In this document: positions 23,299-34,003 of the stretch, one piece after another
How the letters are laid out: every line of letters begins with the position of its first letter
Numbering within the stretch: position 1 is the stretch's first letter
Made by a program: the position numbers and the translations under genes
The notes under the pieces: model-generated
Told to the model about the DNA's origin: nothing
Databases searched by the model: none
What the model saw: the letters and a program-made list of their open reading frames with translations, nothing else
Assembly: GCA_002150815.3 (NCBI GenBank)
Contig: NDFF03000005.1
Span: 1-64,000 of the forward strand
DNA: 64,000 bases
Direction of reading: 5' to 3'
From: Grammothele lineata
Taxonomy: Eukaryota > Basidiomycota > Agaricomycetes > Polyporales > Polyporaceae

Positions 23299-25316
23299 AT
23301 GACGAGCCCCGCGGCGAAGTTCAAGCCCGCGCCCGAAGACGACCCGCTGCGGGCGTTTCGCGACGAGTTCGAGGTGCCGACGTTCCGCCAGATGAAGGCG
23401 ACGAAGGTCGCCGCGGAGATCGGTGCGCACGCTCCACCCCTGTCGTCTTGCGGTTGCCTCTTACGCTCATCCTCCCCCTCTCTTTCATATGCCTCCCCCT
23501 ACTTTGCGCAATTGCCTCCCACCTATTCATCCAACGGATGGATTTAATGTACGGTGAACGTGGTTTACTGCACGGCGTGCAGTGGATCAGCCCTGCACGT
23601 ACCTCTGCGGCAATTCACTTGGGCTAATGCCCAAGCGCGCGAAGAAGCTCGTGCAAGAGGAGCTCGAGGCCTGGCAGACTAGGTGAGCATGCATTTGCTT
23701 CTCGACCTCGTGTGGATGTAGACCATGCATCCACGAGAACTTATGTACGTTGTCATAGGGCTGTCGAAGGGCACTTTGATCATCCTCATGGACGGCATTG
23801 GATGTACATTGCAGATTTCGTGCACCCCCATTTCGCGAACCTCGTGGGTGAGTGTGCTGTCTGCATCTTCCTTGCCGCAATGTGAACGCTAGCTTACCTA
23901 TCTACCCTTCAGGCGCGAAGGAGTCTGAGGTCGCATGCATGGGCACGCTGACGGCGAACCTGCACCTAATGCTCAACGTGTTCTACAAACCCACCCAGAA
24001 GCGACACAAGATCCTCTGTGAAGCACGCGCATTCCCTTCAGATCAGGTCCGTTCTGACTCTGTATATGCCCACCCAGCCGTCGTACGAGCGCGAGTGTGT
24101 GATGATAACATCTCTTCCGACAGTACGCATTCGCGACGCAAGTCTCTTCACGCGGGTACGACCCTGACGAAGCCGTCATGGAACTCAAGCCTCGCGAGGG
24201 CGAACACACGCTCCGCACGGAAGATATCTTCGCGGTCATCGAGGAGCAGGGGTCGAGCATCGCGCTCGTCATCTTCCCTGGGGTGCAATATTACACTGGT
24301 CAAGTATTTGAGATCCAGAAAATTACGGCCGCGGCGCGAGCGAAGGTGCGCGTCTGCCCTGCCACCCTTATTCCCCATGCCTGATTGTTCCGCTCGTGAA
24401 TGGTCTTTGTGGCCCGAGCTGACACCACTTTATTGTGTCGTAGGGCTGCATGTGCGGCTGGGACCTCGCACACGGGGTAGGCAACCTCGAGCTCTCGCTG
24501 CACGACTGGGACATCGACTTTGCGGTCTGGTGCACGTACAAGTATCTCAACGCTGGCCCGGGCGGGATTGCAGGCCTCTTCGTGCATGACCGCTGGGCGG
24601 ACCTTCCCATCCAGTGCGTCATCCGCCGTTCTCCCGCCCCCAATGACTAACGCGGCCTCACCCCGCTCTCATTCGCGTCCGCGCCCGCGCCCGCGCTCGC
24701 GCTACGCTCTCGCAGGGAAGCAGGCTGGTGGGGCCACGATGCGGCGACGCGGTTCGACATGCCGCGGCGCTTCCACGCGATCCGCGGTGCGCAAGGCTTC
24801 CAGCAGTCGAACCCGTCCGTCCTCGCGACGGCCGCGCTGCTGGGCTCGCTGGAGGTGTTCGCCGCCGCGGGCGGCATCGCGCCCCTCCGCGCGCGCTCTC
24901 TACGCCTCACGGGCTACCTCGAGGCTCTCCTCCGCCAGAGCGCGTTCTTTGTGCCGCCAGAGCGCGCCGCGCAGGAGGGGGAGAAGGTGCGGGTGACAAT
25001 TATCACCCCACAGGACCCGGCGCAGCGCGGGGCGCAGCTGTCGCTCGTGTTCCTGCCCATGGGGCGTGGCGTGATGCCGCGGGTGCTCAAGGGGCTCGAA
25101 GCGCACGGTGTCGTGGGCGACTCGCGCAAGCCGGACGTGATTCGGCTCGCGCCTGCGCCGCTGTACAGCTCGTTCGAGGACGTCGAGCGCGCGGTGGAAG
25201 TGCTCGAGCGAGTCTTGGCGGAGGTCGAGAGCGAGGGCGTACCCCCGCCTGTGAAGGACGAGGCGGGCCCGGTCGAGCAGGAGGTATTGGACAAGGCGGA
25301 TATCGTTGATGGGTGA
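23299..25316 (+). CDS. BNA5: Kynureninase
   Basis: A PLP-dependent hydrolase of the kynurenine (tryptophan to NAD) pathway that cleaves kynurenine or 3-hydroxykynurenine to anthranilate or 3-hydroxyanthranilate plus alanine. The N-terminus [17 protein letters not shown] leads into the family's [50 protein letters not shown] and [15 protein letters not shown] follow. The PLP region has [14 protein letters not shown], with the Asp expected to contact the pyridine nitrogen, and the Schiff-base Lys in [32 protein letters not shown] and [20 protein letters not shown] complete the C-terminal domain. It has several exons and ends DIVDG. It lies tail to tail with kynurenine formamidase, the preceding enzyme of the same pathway. 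Confidence 0.95.
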
Positions 25317-25635
25317 GGCGGGGCAAGAAGACGATAGGCATGGTATGAAGCGCAGAACGATCTTAGACGAATGTACGATGGGTAATCTTGTAGTCAACAA
25401 TACTCAAGGGATTTTCTTGGCATGCTATGGAAGTACATTCGGGACTATACACGGTGATCGTACACCTCATTTCGGCGTTCTGCTCGCACGATTCAATCGT
25501 ACAGGGGAGCTTACACGGCGTTCTAATGAATATGCCGAGTACAGCAGGGTGATAGTCAGGATTCCCGTGACCCGGAAACAAAGGCGAAGGGACTGACGTG
25601 ACTGCTTATGCTTCATCGCGCTGCGAAGGTTAACG
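25317..25635. other. Short convergent spacer, kynureninase / formamidase
   Basis: These 319 bp separate the two stop codons and must hold both 3' UTRs. No gene seen. Confidence 0.4.
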
Positions 25636-26597
25636 TTAGGCATCCACAGCCTCGGCCGCGGCGAGGTCGGCAAGTATGTAGTCGGCCACAATGCGGGGGT
25701 AGACGTCGCCGCTCAGGAGCTCGTTGTGGCCTTCGTTGAGTTCGTCGAAGCTCTTCTCCGCCTTGGCCCCCCGGCCCAAGGCAATGCCAGCGGTCTCGGC
25801 GCCCTGCTGCTCCCGCGGCTGCGCGCCAGCCGTTATCTCGGCCAGGTGGGCGTACATGGATTCGCTCTGGAGCTGGTCGACGAGCGGATCGCCCTTCGAA
25901 TGCAGGACGAGCCAGCGGACGTGCTCCACGCCTGCGCGCAACGGGTAGGTGGCAACGTTAAACTCTAGGTAGGACTCGCGGTCGCCGAACGCGTTGGCGA
26001 TGAACCAGGCGCGGTACGTGGGGAAGGAGCGGAGGAGGGCGTCGATGTCGTAGATGCCCTCGGAGAAGACCGCGGCGCGGACGAGGCGGAGAAGCTGCGG
26101 GCGCGGTTCGAGCTGCGGTTCGCACGAGTCGAGGAGGATGGAGGCGAGGATGTGGGCGGAGCAGCTGTGGCCGAGGACGTAGAGCGCGCTCGGCGGGGGC
26201 TGGGGCTGGTCAGGAAGCGGGCCGGGCCATGTGGAGAGGAAGTGGAGGCAGCGGAGGACGTCGCTGGCGTGGGCGGGATGGCGGACGTCGGGATGCTGGG
26301 CGGTGGTGAGGCGGTAGTTGGGCACGGCGACGGGGAGGCCGGTCAGGCGGGCGAGGGTGCGGGCGAGCTGGACATGGTCGGCCTTGTCCTCGCTGTGGGG
26401 CGGCGCGAGTCAGCGTGCGGGGCGAGGCGGGCGAGGCGGGGGAGGGCGGGGCGAGACGGAGAGACGTACGAGCGCCAGGCACCGCCGTGGACGAAGACGA
26501 GGAGAGGACGAGCACTGGACGGTGGAGTGGCCGGCGCGGGAGGACGATGGTAGTCGAAGCGGTGCGCGTCGTCTGGCCCATACGCGAGCTCTGACAT
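25636..26597 (-). CDS. BNA7: Kynurenine formamidase (arylformamidase), alpha/beta hydrolase
   Basis: It hydrolyses N-formylkynurenine to kynurenine and formate, the second step of the pathway. Two exons are joined by one intron of about 75 nt (GAWRS|EDKADHV). The N-terminus is MSELAYGPDDAHRFDYH; the oxyanion motif LLVFVHGGAW is characteristic of arylformamidases. PVAVPNYRLTT follows. The nucleophile elbow is VLGHSCSAHIL, the acid is in LHSKGDPLVDQLQSE, and the base His is in ELNEGHNELL. The protein ends LAAAEAVDA. The gene is convergent with kynureninase and starts only 104 bp from the PMP3 start on the other strand. The assignment rests on the motif and on the neighbour; another small esterase is the alternative. 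Confidence 0.85.
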
Positions 26598-26701
26598 CGT
26601 CGTCGCTGCTCACTCGGGGCCCGTGACGTCATCGCGCTGCCGGCTTATATACCGCAGCCCCCAGCACGGGCGCCACAACATTCCTTCCCCTACCTGCCAC
26701 C
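26598..26701. promoter_or_regulatory. 104-bp bidirectional promoter, BNA7 / PMP3
   Basis: The start codons of the formamidase and PMP3 genes are only 104 bp apart on opposite strands. The spacer contains the palindrome TGACGTCA at 26624-26631 (a CRE/ATF-type bZIP site) and TATATA at 26646-26651, about 50 bp upstream of the PMP3 ATG. Both sites are seen directly; their function is inferred. Confidence 0.6.
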
Positions 26702-27046
26702 ATGCCTTTCACCGGCTCCGACATCTGCAAGATCATGTTCGTGCTCTCTCTCGCCTCGGTCTGCCGTGCCACAGCTGATTTCCCCATCTTGCAGCTTCGC
26801 GATCCTCCTCCCGCCGCTCGGTGTCTTCCTCGAACGCGGCTGCAATGCTGACTTCCTTATCAACATTCTCCTGGTAGGTCCCTCCCAAAATGTCATCCTT
26901 GACTGCCACTGACAACGCTTTTCAGACGATTCTGGGTTACATGTACGTTACATTGCAGGAACACAGTATGCTCATTGACTCCGTATTGATCCGCTGCGCA
27001 CAGTCCTGGGATCATCCACGCCCTGTACATTATCCTCAAGTATTAG
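26702..27046 (+). CDS. PMP3: PMP3 / RCI2-type plasma-membrane proteolipid, 57 aa
   Basis: A very small hydrophobic protein. Yeast Pmp3 influences plasma-membrane potential and salt tolerance. Four exons, 26702-26736, 26795-26873, 26926-26942 and 27004-27046, give 57 codons plus TAG. All three introns are GT..AG and 51-61 nt long. The protein starts MPFTGSDICKI, the first membrane segment includes LLPPLGVFLERGC, and the second includes ILLTILGYIPGIIHALYII, ending LKY. These are the family hallmarks. The third exon is only 17 nt, so the gene is easily missed by simple open-frame searches. Confidence 0.95.
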
Positions 27047-27610
27047 GGGAGGCGTCCAATGACCTCCCCTTGTCACGATCCGGCATGACCTTACGCTCTC
27101 ATGACGGCTCCGGACCCTTTGTACTCTGGACACCCCACCTTTTACATACAGCTCCATGTAATTGATACCCTTGCGCAATGTATACACGCCGGTATCGAGG
27201 ACTCCCACACCGTGTTCATATCGGTCATCCGGAGCGTCATGCCTGGACGCCGGAATTGGTAAGAGCGCACGGCTATCGCTCACGGCAGAAGGAACGTGTA
27301 GATGAGATTACTCGTACAGTACGATTTCGTTACTTCTATTCACCGCTCTCGATCGCATGCGTGATAACAAGCCCATGTCCGTTACCTGTCGATGTACTAA
27401 CACCGGCACTCCAGTCCCTTGGGTGCGCACGTCTCCCACACCCCCGCATCCGCCGTGCTCCTCTTCGACACGGTAAGGATCTTGCGGCTCACTAGCACAC
27501 GTGCGCCATGTGGCGAGTCGCCGAATCGCACGTCCGTGCATGAAGTGACTGCCACGGCTGGGCCGGAGTTCCGGGTCAAGACGTCATTCCTATGAGCGCG
27601 CCGGGACCGG
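27047..27610. other. Convergent spacer, PMP3 / eIF2B-epsilon
   Basis: About 560 bp between two convergent genes; only their 3' ends are expected here. Nothing else recognised. Confidence 0.4.
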
Positions 27611-30600
27611 CTAGGCGGGTGGTTCGCTCGACGACGCCTCGCTCCCCGTCTCGTATTCCTCGCTGCCTTCGTCGCTGTCGGACTCCGCGGGGGCTTGGGC
27701 TGCCGTAGGCTTGGCCGCCGTTGGTGCTAGCGCTGGTGTGGATTTCGAGGTTGGTACGGACGTGGACGCAGGAGTAGCGGGGGCCGATTTTGGGGGCACG
27801 TCCTCGTCGCTGTCTTCTTCACTCTCGGTCTCTTCCTCGCTGTCCTCTTCGCTGTCTTCCTCCGCGGCTGGCTTGGACGCCGGCGGCTTGGGTGCGGGCA
27901 CAGCCTTCGACTCAGGCTTGGGCTCATCCTCGTCTTCCTCTTCCTCACTGCTCTCCTCGCTCTCGCTAGCCTCGTCAAACTGCTCAATCATCTTCGCCCC
28001 AACCGCCCAGGTCCTCTTCATCCCCTCAAGGAACGCCGAGCCCGGCTTCGCCGCGTGCACGCCCTCGCCCCTCGCCGCACCACTCGCGTGCCACGTGCGG
28101 ATGTCATCCTCCTCGACAAGGTCCTGCTGGTACAGCGCCGCGAGCACTTGCGCGAACAGCGCTTGGCGGTCCGGCGGCGCGCCCGCGCAGTGCTGCTGCA
28201 GCGCCTCGATAGTCTCGACCGGGTCCACACCCCCAATGCGGTCGATGAGCGGGCCCCAGCGGCCGACGTAGCGTGCGATCTCGTGGCGCTGCGCGACGAC
28301 GGCGCCCGGCACGGGCGGGATGAGCGGAATCCGGTCGACGATAAAGCCGACGACGGCTTCGCGCACACGCCGGAGGGGGACGTTGGACGCCATGCGGAGG
28401 GTCTTGAGCTCGACGGACGCGTTCTCGACCGAGTGGTTCTCGGCGAAGGCGCGCTCGAGCGACTGCGCGACTTCGGACCGGAACTCGGTTTCGGCCGCGG
28501 CGGAGGAGAGGGTGTGGATCGCGGAGGTGTGCGCGGAGGGGTCGGCCGCGGAGAGGACGGAGACGGAGGTCGCGGAGGAGGTGCGCGAGAGGGGGTGCAT
28601 GGAGAAGGAGGACTCTGTCTCGGTGTCGGAGGCATCGGTTGTCGAGCCCGAGTCGGAGAGTTCGAGATCAGACGCGTCGTCGCCTGCGCGTGTTTGAACT
28701 CAGCGTGCGTGTCAGTAGAAGGATGAACGCTCGTACCTATCCGCATGAGCCTTTGGTTGTTGTACGATTCGCGCTCGTCGAGCTCGTCCTCATCTTCTGG
28801 CGATCCGTGTGGCCAGACTAGAGCATTTGAATCGCGACCGACGATCGCCGCTACATCCTCTTGGTCTGAGATGTGACCATGACCCGGTGGTCAGCGACGT
28901 CGCGTAGGCGGCCACAAAGGAGAAAACCACGTACGAGCCTCCACCTCCTCCAAGTCTGAATCGTCATCCTCGTCATCGGCGTCGGAGTCGTCATCCGCAG
29001 CCCGCGCAGCGAAACCTCGCGCCGCTTCGAGACACGCTCAAAGTTGCGCAGCTTCGCGCCTGTTCCGATGACGACACCGTCCGCGACGAGGCAGCCTTTG
29101 GGAATGTGGCAGTTGTCCCCGATGCGCACGTGGGTACCGACGATGCTGCCTTCGACGACGGAACCGGCGCCGATATGGGTGTCATCGAAGATATACGCGT
29201 CACGTAACGTGACTCCGGGCCCGATGGTGCATCGTTGGCCGATGACAGAGGCGTGTACCGAGGCGTTGGCGGAGATTGTTGTATGCGCGCCGATGAGAGT
29301 GTTGTTTCCGATTTTACACGTCCTGGAGACCGTAACGTCAGCGATGGTGCTAGGAGGATGTACGTTGCGGCTCCGACGCACCGTGAGAGGCTGACCGAAT
29401 TGTCCTTCGCGATGTACTTGTTTCCCCGCAGGTGTTCGTAATTATGGCCGCCCGGGTGGTTGTCGTCTGGCACGAGCGGGAACGTCCACCTCGAGAGGAT
29501 GTCCTTGCTGCGCCGAGAAATCAGCCAGATGTGATTGACCCGGCGGCCAATCTTTCACACACCTAACCGCGTCGTAGCTGCGCGTGTCCGCTACTCGGGC
29601 GGCGTAACCGTCCTTCGCGACGTAGCAATAGATGTTCTTCATGAGAAGGTCGGACGTGAGCACCCCGTATACGAAATCTCGTCGAATGTCGCCGTAGTCG
29701 AAGTTGTCTTGGAATAACGACGGTACCTGAAACGCACCCGCAGTTGTCAGATTCGGCCTCGGTATTGTTATAGTCCGGCAACACCTACCTCGACGGAGCA
29801 AACGTCTATCGAGCAGTCTATGAGATCGTTGCGAATCTCGACTTCGGGATGCTCGGCAAGGATCTCTCTGGGGATGTTGACATGCGAGCTGGCTGGGTAC
29901 CCAATAACAGGCTCGTAGTGCAGGCATTCAGAGGTTCCCGGGTCAAGCACGTACACGCCTGATTCCCCTCTTGACCTGAAGGAAGGTCAACGCTCGTTAT
30001 TTACCCGTCAACATCACATCGAGCATACGCGGTATCTCCATTGTGCACGATGTAGAATTACGCGCAAGAAAAGGGTAAAAGGACCACAGCTCACCTCGTC
30101 CTGTGCGCCGCACCGCTCTCCTTGACCACCATGGTCATGATTGCATCCTTGTTCGCACGGCGACGCTCCTTGTGCGCGCGCACAACGTCGTCAATCCGTA
30201 CGGAGCTTACGAGGTCGCCCGTGACGAGCACAAAGTCGGACGTGATGATCTGGTGCGTGTAGATGTCTCGCATCGCGTCTCCCGGCGAGAACGTCTCTTT
30301 TGCGGTCACGATCGGCACGATCTTGAGGCCCGTGCTTGGCTTGGACCATTTTGAATCGCTGGGGTGCGGAGGGGTGGATGTGTGCGGGGGCGTAGGATGT
30401 ACGAGAGGATCGAAAAAGAGGAGGAGGGCGGGCGAAAAATCAGGCAGAGCGGGGGGAACGAGTGAAGCAGCGGTGCACACCGAATGGCAGCCTTGACCTG
30501 GTCAGCGTACGACCGACAAATGACGAAGATCTCCTGCACACCAGCGAGCGCAAGACTTTCAAACGTCCAGTCGAGCAGTGTCGCGTTACAAATTGGGAGC

Positions 30601-30795
30601 AAACACTGTGTGGCGGGAGTGAAGGGGTCAGCGCGCGAACGGTGTCGTAAGGAAACTGGCGGGACACACCCTGGGTTTGCCGACGGTCAACGGCTTGAAC
30701 CGTTTGTTGAAGCTGTCGGCGAGGATGACGGCCTGGAGGACCTCGTCCTCTTCTGCAATGTCTTTTTCTTTCCCGGAGGATGACTTGGGAGGCAT
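27611..30795 (-). CDS. GCD6: Translation initiation factor eIF2B, epsilon (catalytic) subunit
   Basis: The catalytic subunit of the guanine-nucleotide exchange factor that recharges eIF2. The N-terminus MPPKSSSGKEKD leads into the nucleotidyltransferase-like domain (QAVILADSFNKRFKPLT, ICNATLLDWTFESLA, FVLVTGDLVSSV, RRDFVYGVLTSDLL). The left-handed beta-helix follows (CKIGNNTLIGAHTTIS, GQRCTIGPGVTLRDAYIFDD, VRIGDNCHIPKGCLVADGV). After an acidic linker comes the C-terminal HEAT-type W2 catalytic domain (SVELKTLRMASNVPLRRVREAVV through FLEGMKRTWAVGAKMIEQF). An acidic and Pro/Ala-rich tail of about 110 residues ends SSSEPPA at 27611. Introns are short and splice in frame, for example KPR|CLLPICNA. 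The long tail past the W2 domain is unusual. Confidence 0.93.
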
Positions 30796-31447
30796 GGTAT
30801 GGTAGAGATACAGATTAGATGTAATGGATTGAAAACCATTATTTAATCGCCGCGCTCGCCGCACGTTCGCATGCAGCATGCATGAAGTGACTCGACTCTC
30901 GATCACATGCGCGAAAACGCCTGTCACCCTCCTCATCCAAATACCCTCTTTTGCGAGCTCGACCGCCGTGACAACACACATCAAGGGAGTAAAACAACAT
31001 GTGTATTCAAGGAAAGACCGAGGCGTAGGATGCCACACGATACTCATGGCCGTATCATCGCCCACTGCCACAAAGGACAAGAGCTCATGATTACATAGAA
31101 CCATAGAGACACACGCGAGCACAATCCAGTGAGACAATGAAAGTGGGTATGAGGATATCGGATATCCTGTCGACATTAGGCTGAGTAACAGCGGATGAGG
31201 ACGATGTAGGTATGGGCGTAACTCGTGAGGGGAAAGCAAAGCAAGACCACATCCGTGTCGTAGACTACCATAGAAGAGCGCGAATGAGATGACGGGAGAT
31301 AAATCCACTATCATGGATGCGAACAGGAGGAGGAATACCCAGGACGGGATCGCAGAAAGGAGTCGAGGGAGGGAGAGAATGAGGCATCAGAAAAGGCGCA
31401 ACTCGTCACGGTCGTAATAAAGTAGGAGGAACATTTTCAGACCGCGC
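30796..31447. other. Upstream region of eIF2B-epsilon
   Basis: About 650 bp between eIF2B-epsilon and the end of the next minus-strand gene. It should contain the eIF2B-epsilon promoter and the neighbour's 3' UTR. No gene seen. Confidence 0.4.
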
Positions 31448-32646
31448 TTATGCAGCCGCAGCGACAACAGGAGCCGCCGGGGGCGCCTCGACCTTGGGCT
31501 CTTCTGAAGGAGCCGCCGCCTCAGCCGCAGGAGCCTCCGCCGCCGGGGTCTCAGCAGCAGGGTTCTCGAGAGGCTCCACTGGGGTCGGCTCCTCAATCTT
31601 CGGGGGGTTCTCCTCGACCTTGGGAGGAGTGTTGTGCTCCGCCTTGGGCTTCGACTTGAAGAACTCGCCAACACGCGCCGAGAGACGGCGGCTGACCTTG
31701 ACCTTCTTCTCATCCTTCTGAAGCTGGGATCAGAACAACAACTGTAGGTGTAAACGCTTTACGGCTTACCTTCTCCTCCTTCTTCTCCTCCTTGGGAGCC
31801 TCAGCCTCCGCAGCAGGGGCCTCAGCGGGGGCAGCCTCAGTGGCGGGCTCAGCAGCCGGCGCCTCAGCAGGGGCGGCCTCGCTGTCAGAGACCGTCAGCT
31901 CAACGTAACAGGAACCAATATACGGCCCCACTCACGTCTCCTTCACAGGCTCAGCAGGCGTCTCCTCCGTCTTGGGGGCCTCTGCGGGGGTCTCAGCAGC
32001 GGGCTCCTTGGGAGCCTCCTCGGCCGCGGGAGCGGCAGTCTAAACAGATAAATGAGTGTCGTGCGTCGACAGCCATTTTGTCCAACACACCTCTTCCTTC
32101 TTCTCAGTCTTCTTAGCGGCCTTCTCCTTAGGCTTCTTCTCCGCCTTCTCCTTCTTCTCACCCTTGAAGGGAGCAAGGAGCTTGGCGAGGAGGGAGGGGC
32201 TCTTGGGACGCTCCTCCTTCTTAGTCTCAGCGGCGGGCTCAGCCTATGGAATGGGTCAATACGCCATGCTACAGTAGTCAATTAAAACGACCTACGGGCT
32301 TAGCCTCTTCGGTGGCGGCAGCGGGCGCCTCCTCGGCCTTGGGAGCCTCGGCAGCAGCCTCCGCGGCGGGCGCCTCAGTAGCCGGGGCAGCCTAGAATGG
32401 AATTAGTATCGTGACCTTGAATGCTCGCACGCAACCCGATAAACTCACCTCCTCCTTCTTCTCCTCCTTGGGAGCCTCCTACAACAAGACGGTGAGACGG
32501 GAAGACAATACAAAGAACGTGAAACATACGGTGGCGGGCGCCTCAGTAGCAGCCTCGGCGGGAGCGGGAGTAGCCTCGACCGCAGGAGTCTCAACGGGCT
32601 TGGTCTCCTCGACGGGGACGGCGGGGGCAGCGGCGGTCTCAGACAT
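31448..32646 (-). CDS. Ala/Glu/Pro/Lys-rich low-complexity protein
   Basis: Not a family I recognise. Seven exons join in frame from the ATG of MSETAAAPAVPVEETKPVE to APPAAPVVAAAA. The body is repeats of PAEAPAAE-like units alternating with lysine-rich EAPKEEKKEE blocks. Two less repetitive islands stand out: SPSLLAKLLAPFKGEKK and RRLSARVGEFFKSKPK, which look like short amphipathic or basic helices. There is no signal peptide or membrane segment. Five of the six introns fall in phase 0, so exons can be gained or lost without shifting the frame. The protein is probably intrinsically disordered. Its upstream region is shared with the divergent PalI-like gene. Confidence 0.8.
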
Positions 32647-34003
32647 TATTGAAGACTTAGGGGGATCGTGAGCTGTCGAATAGAGGTCAGACGACGCGAC
32701 TCAGCACAACCGAAGGAGACAACGAGGTGCGTTGCGATGAAGAAAGAGGTGCGGGCGACAATCAGAATGAAGAACGAGGAACACGACACGTACAATAGTG
32801 GTATATGGGAAGAGAGCGAGGGCTCTGTGGCCTTGCTGGCGCAGGGAAGAGGAGAGAGCGAGAGAGAAAGAGAGATAGGGAGGAGAATAAACTTGGCGGG
32901 CGGCGCCCTTCTTATCCTTAAACAGCCCGCACAAACAAGGCTAAACTAAATTTGGCGGGCCCATGTCCTGCTCTTCCCAATTCAGCCACGCGTCCGTTCT
33001 GTTGCGACATCTCGATCAGAGATATCCATTTAGCCGGATCTGCCTCTCGCCCACCCTCGTCACCGCGTCCGGCTCGTCAGGATGGGCGCGCCCGCGCGCC
33101 CGCGAGTGCGCCGCGGCGGGGGCGGAGGACGCTGTGGGCGGGGAGGGAGGCGGCGGGGGGAGCGGCGGGTGGGAAGACGGTTCACAAGGTGACCAGAGTG
33201 AGCTGATCTGGGGCGAGCCGAAAGAAGGAGGGATCCCGCTCGCGCGTTCCGGTGGTCTAGCGACGATCGGGAATCATGTCGTTCTGCGACATGCTCCAGT
33301 CTCACAAAGACCGCTCGCTTCTCGACTCTGCTGCCAGCCCAGACCGTCTCCGCCGCGCCCGCCGTCGGCGGGGGCCCGTGCGCACGCCGCCGGGGACGGG
33401 GCGAGGACGGCGGGGCGGGGGCGCGAGGGGCGGGGTCTGAAGCTGAAGAGGCCTGTTGGGTCGGGTGAAGTAGTGGACCTATTCTTTTGCGGGCAAGCGT
33501 CGGAAGCCTGGACGGCGTCGGTGTGACTCGGCGTGAAGGGGGTGTTTCACATTCGCATCCTTCCGCGTGGCAGGCGCCCGTCCCCGCCGCCGTACGTAAT
33601 CACAGGGAGCCCTCTCGATATGGCAGGTGCGCGGTCGCGTCCGCACGTAAAAGACTTGTCCCGACCTGCGCCCCGACGCGAGGCCCGCCCGCGTTTGCTG
33701 CCGCCCCGCTCCTCCTCTCCCCTATGGGCGTCTCGCGCGCCTCGGCTCCGGCACTCGACGCCTCGTGTCGCGCTGCTCGTCCCCGCCTCCCAACGCTGCT
33801 CTTGTTCTGGGCACAACAAAGGCTATTATGGCTCCCACACCACTGCTACGACCTGCGCCACTCCACTTATCCAAGGCACAGTACGCAACGTGCCCTCCGG
33901 CCCCACTCCCTGCACGACTTAAAGCCCCATGCGTCCCCCAGCTCCCCGCAACTCCTACACATACTCACGCGCCTCTCGACGACTCTGACGACCACGACTA
34001 GCC
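32647..34003. other. Divergent intergenic region upstream of two genes
   Basis: About 1.36 kb between the Ala/Glu-rich gene (minus) and the PalI-like gene (plus). It contains a purine-rich GAGA tract at about 32840-32890 and a very GC-rich section at about 33060-33440. Open frames near 33487-34014 end at or before the next start codon and show no domain. I treat this as promoters and 5' UTRs. Confidence 0.5.

Noticed and set aside
28018..28746. 242-codon Arg/Pro/Ser-rich frame inside eIF2B-epsilon
   Set aside because: Shadow of the W2-domain exon; the true frame has clear homology signatures.
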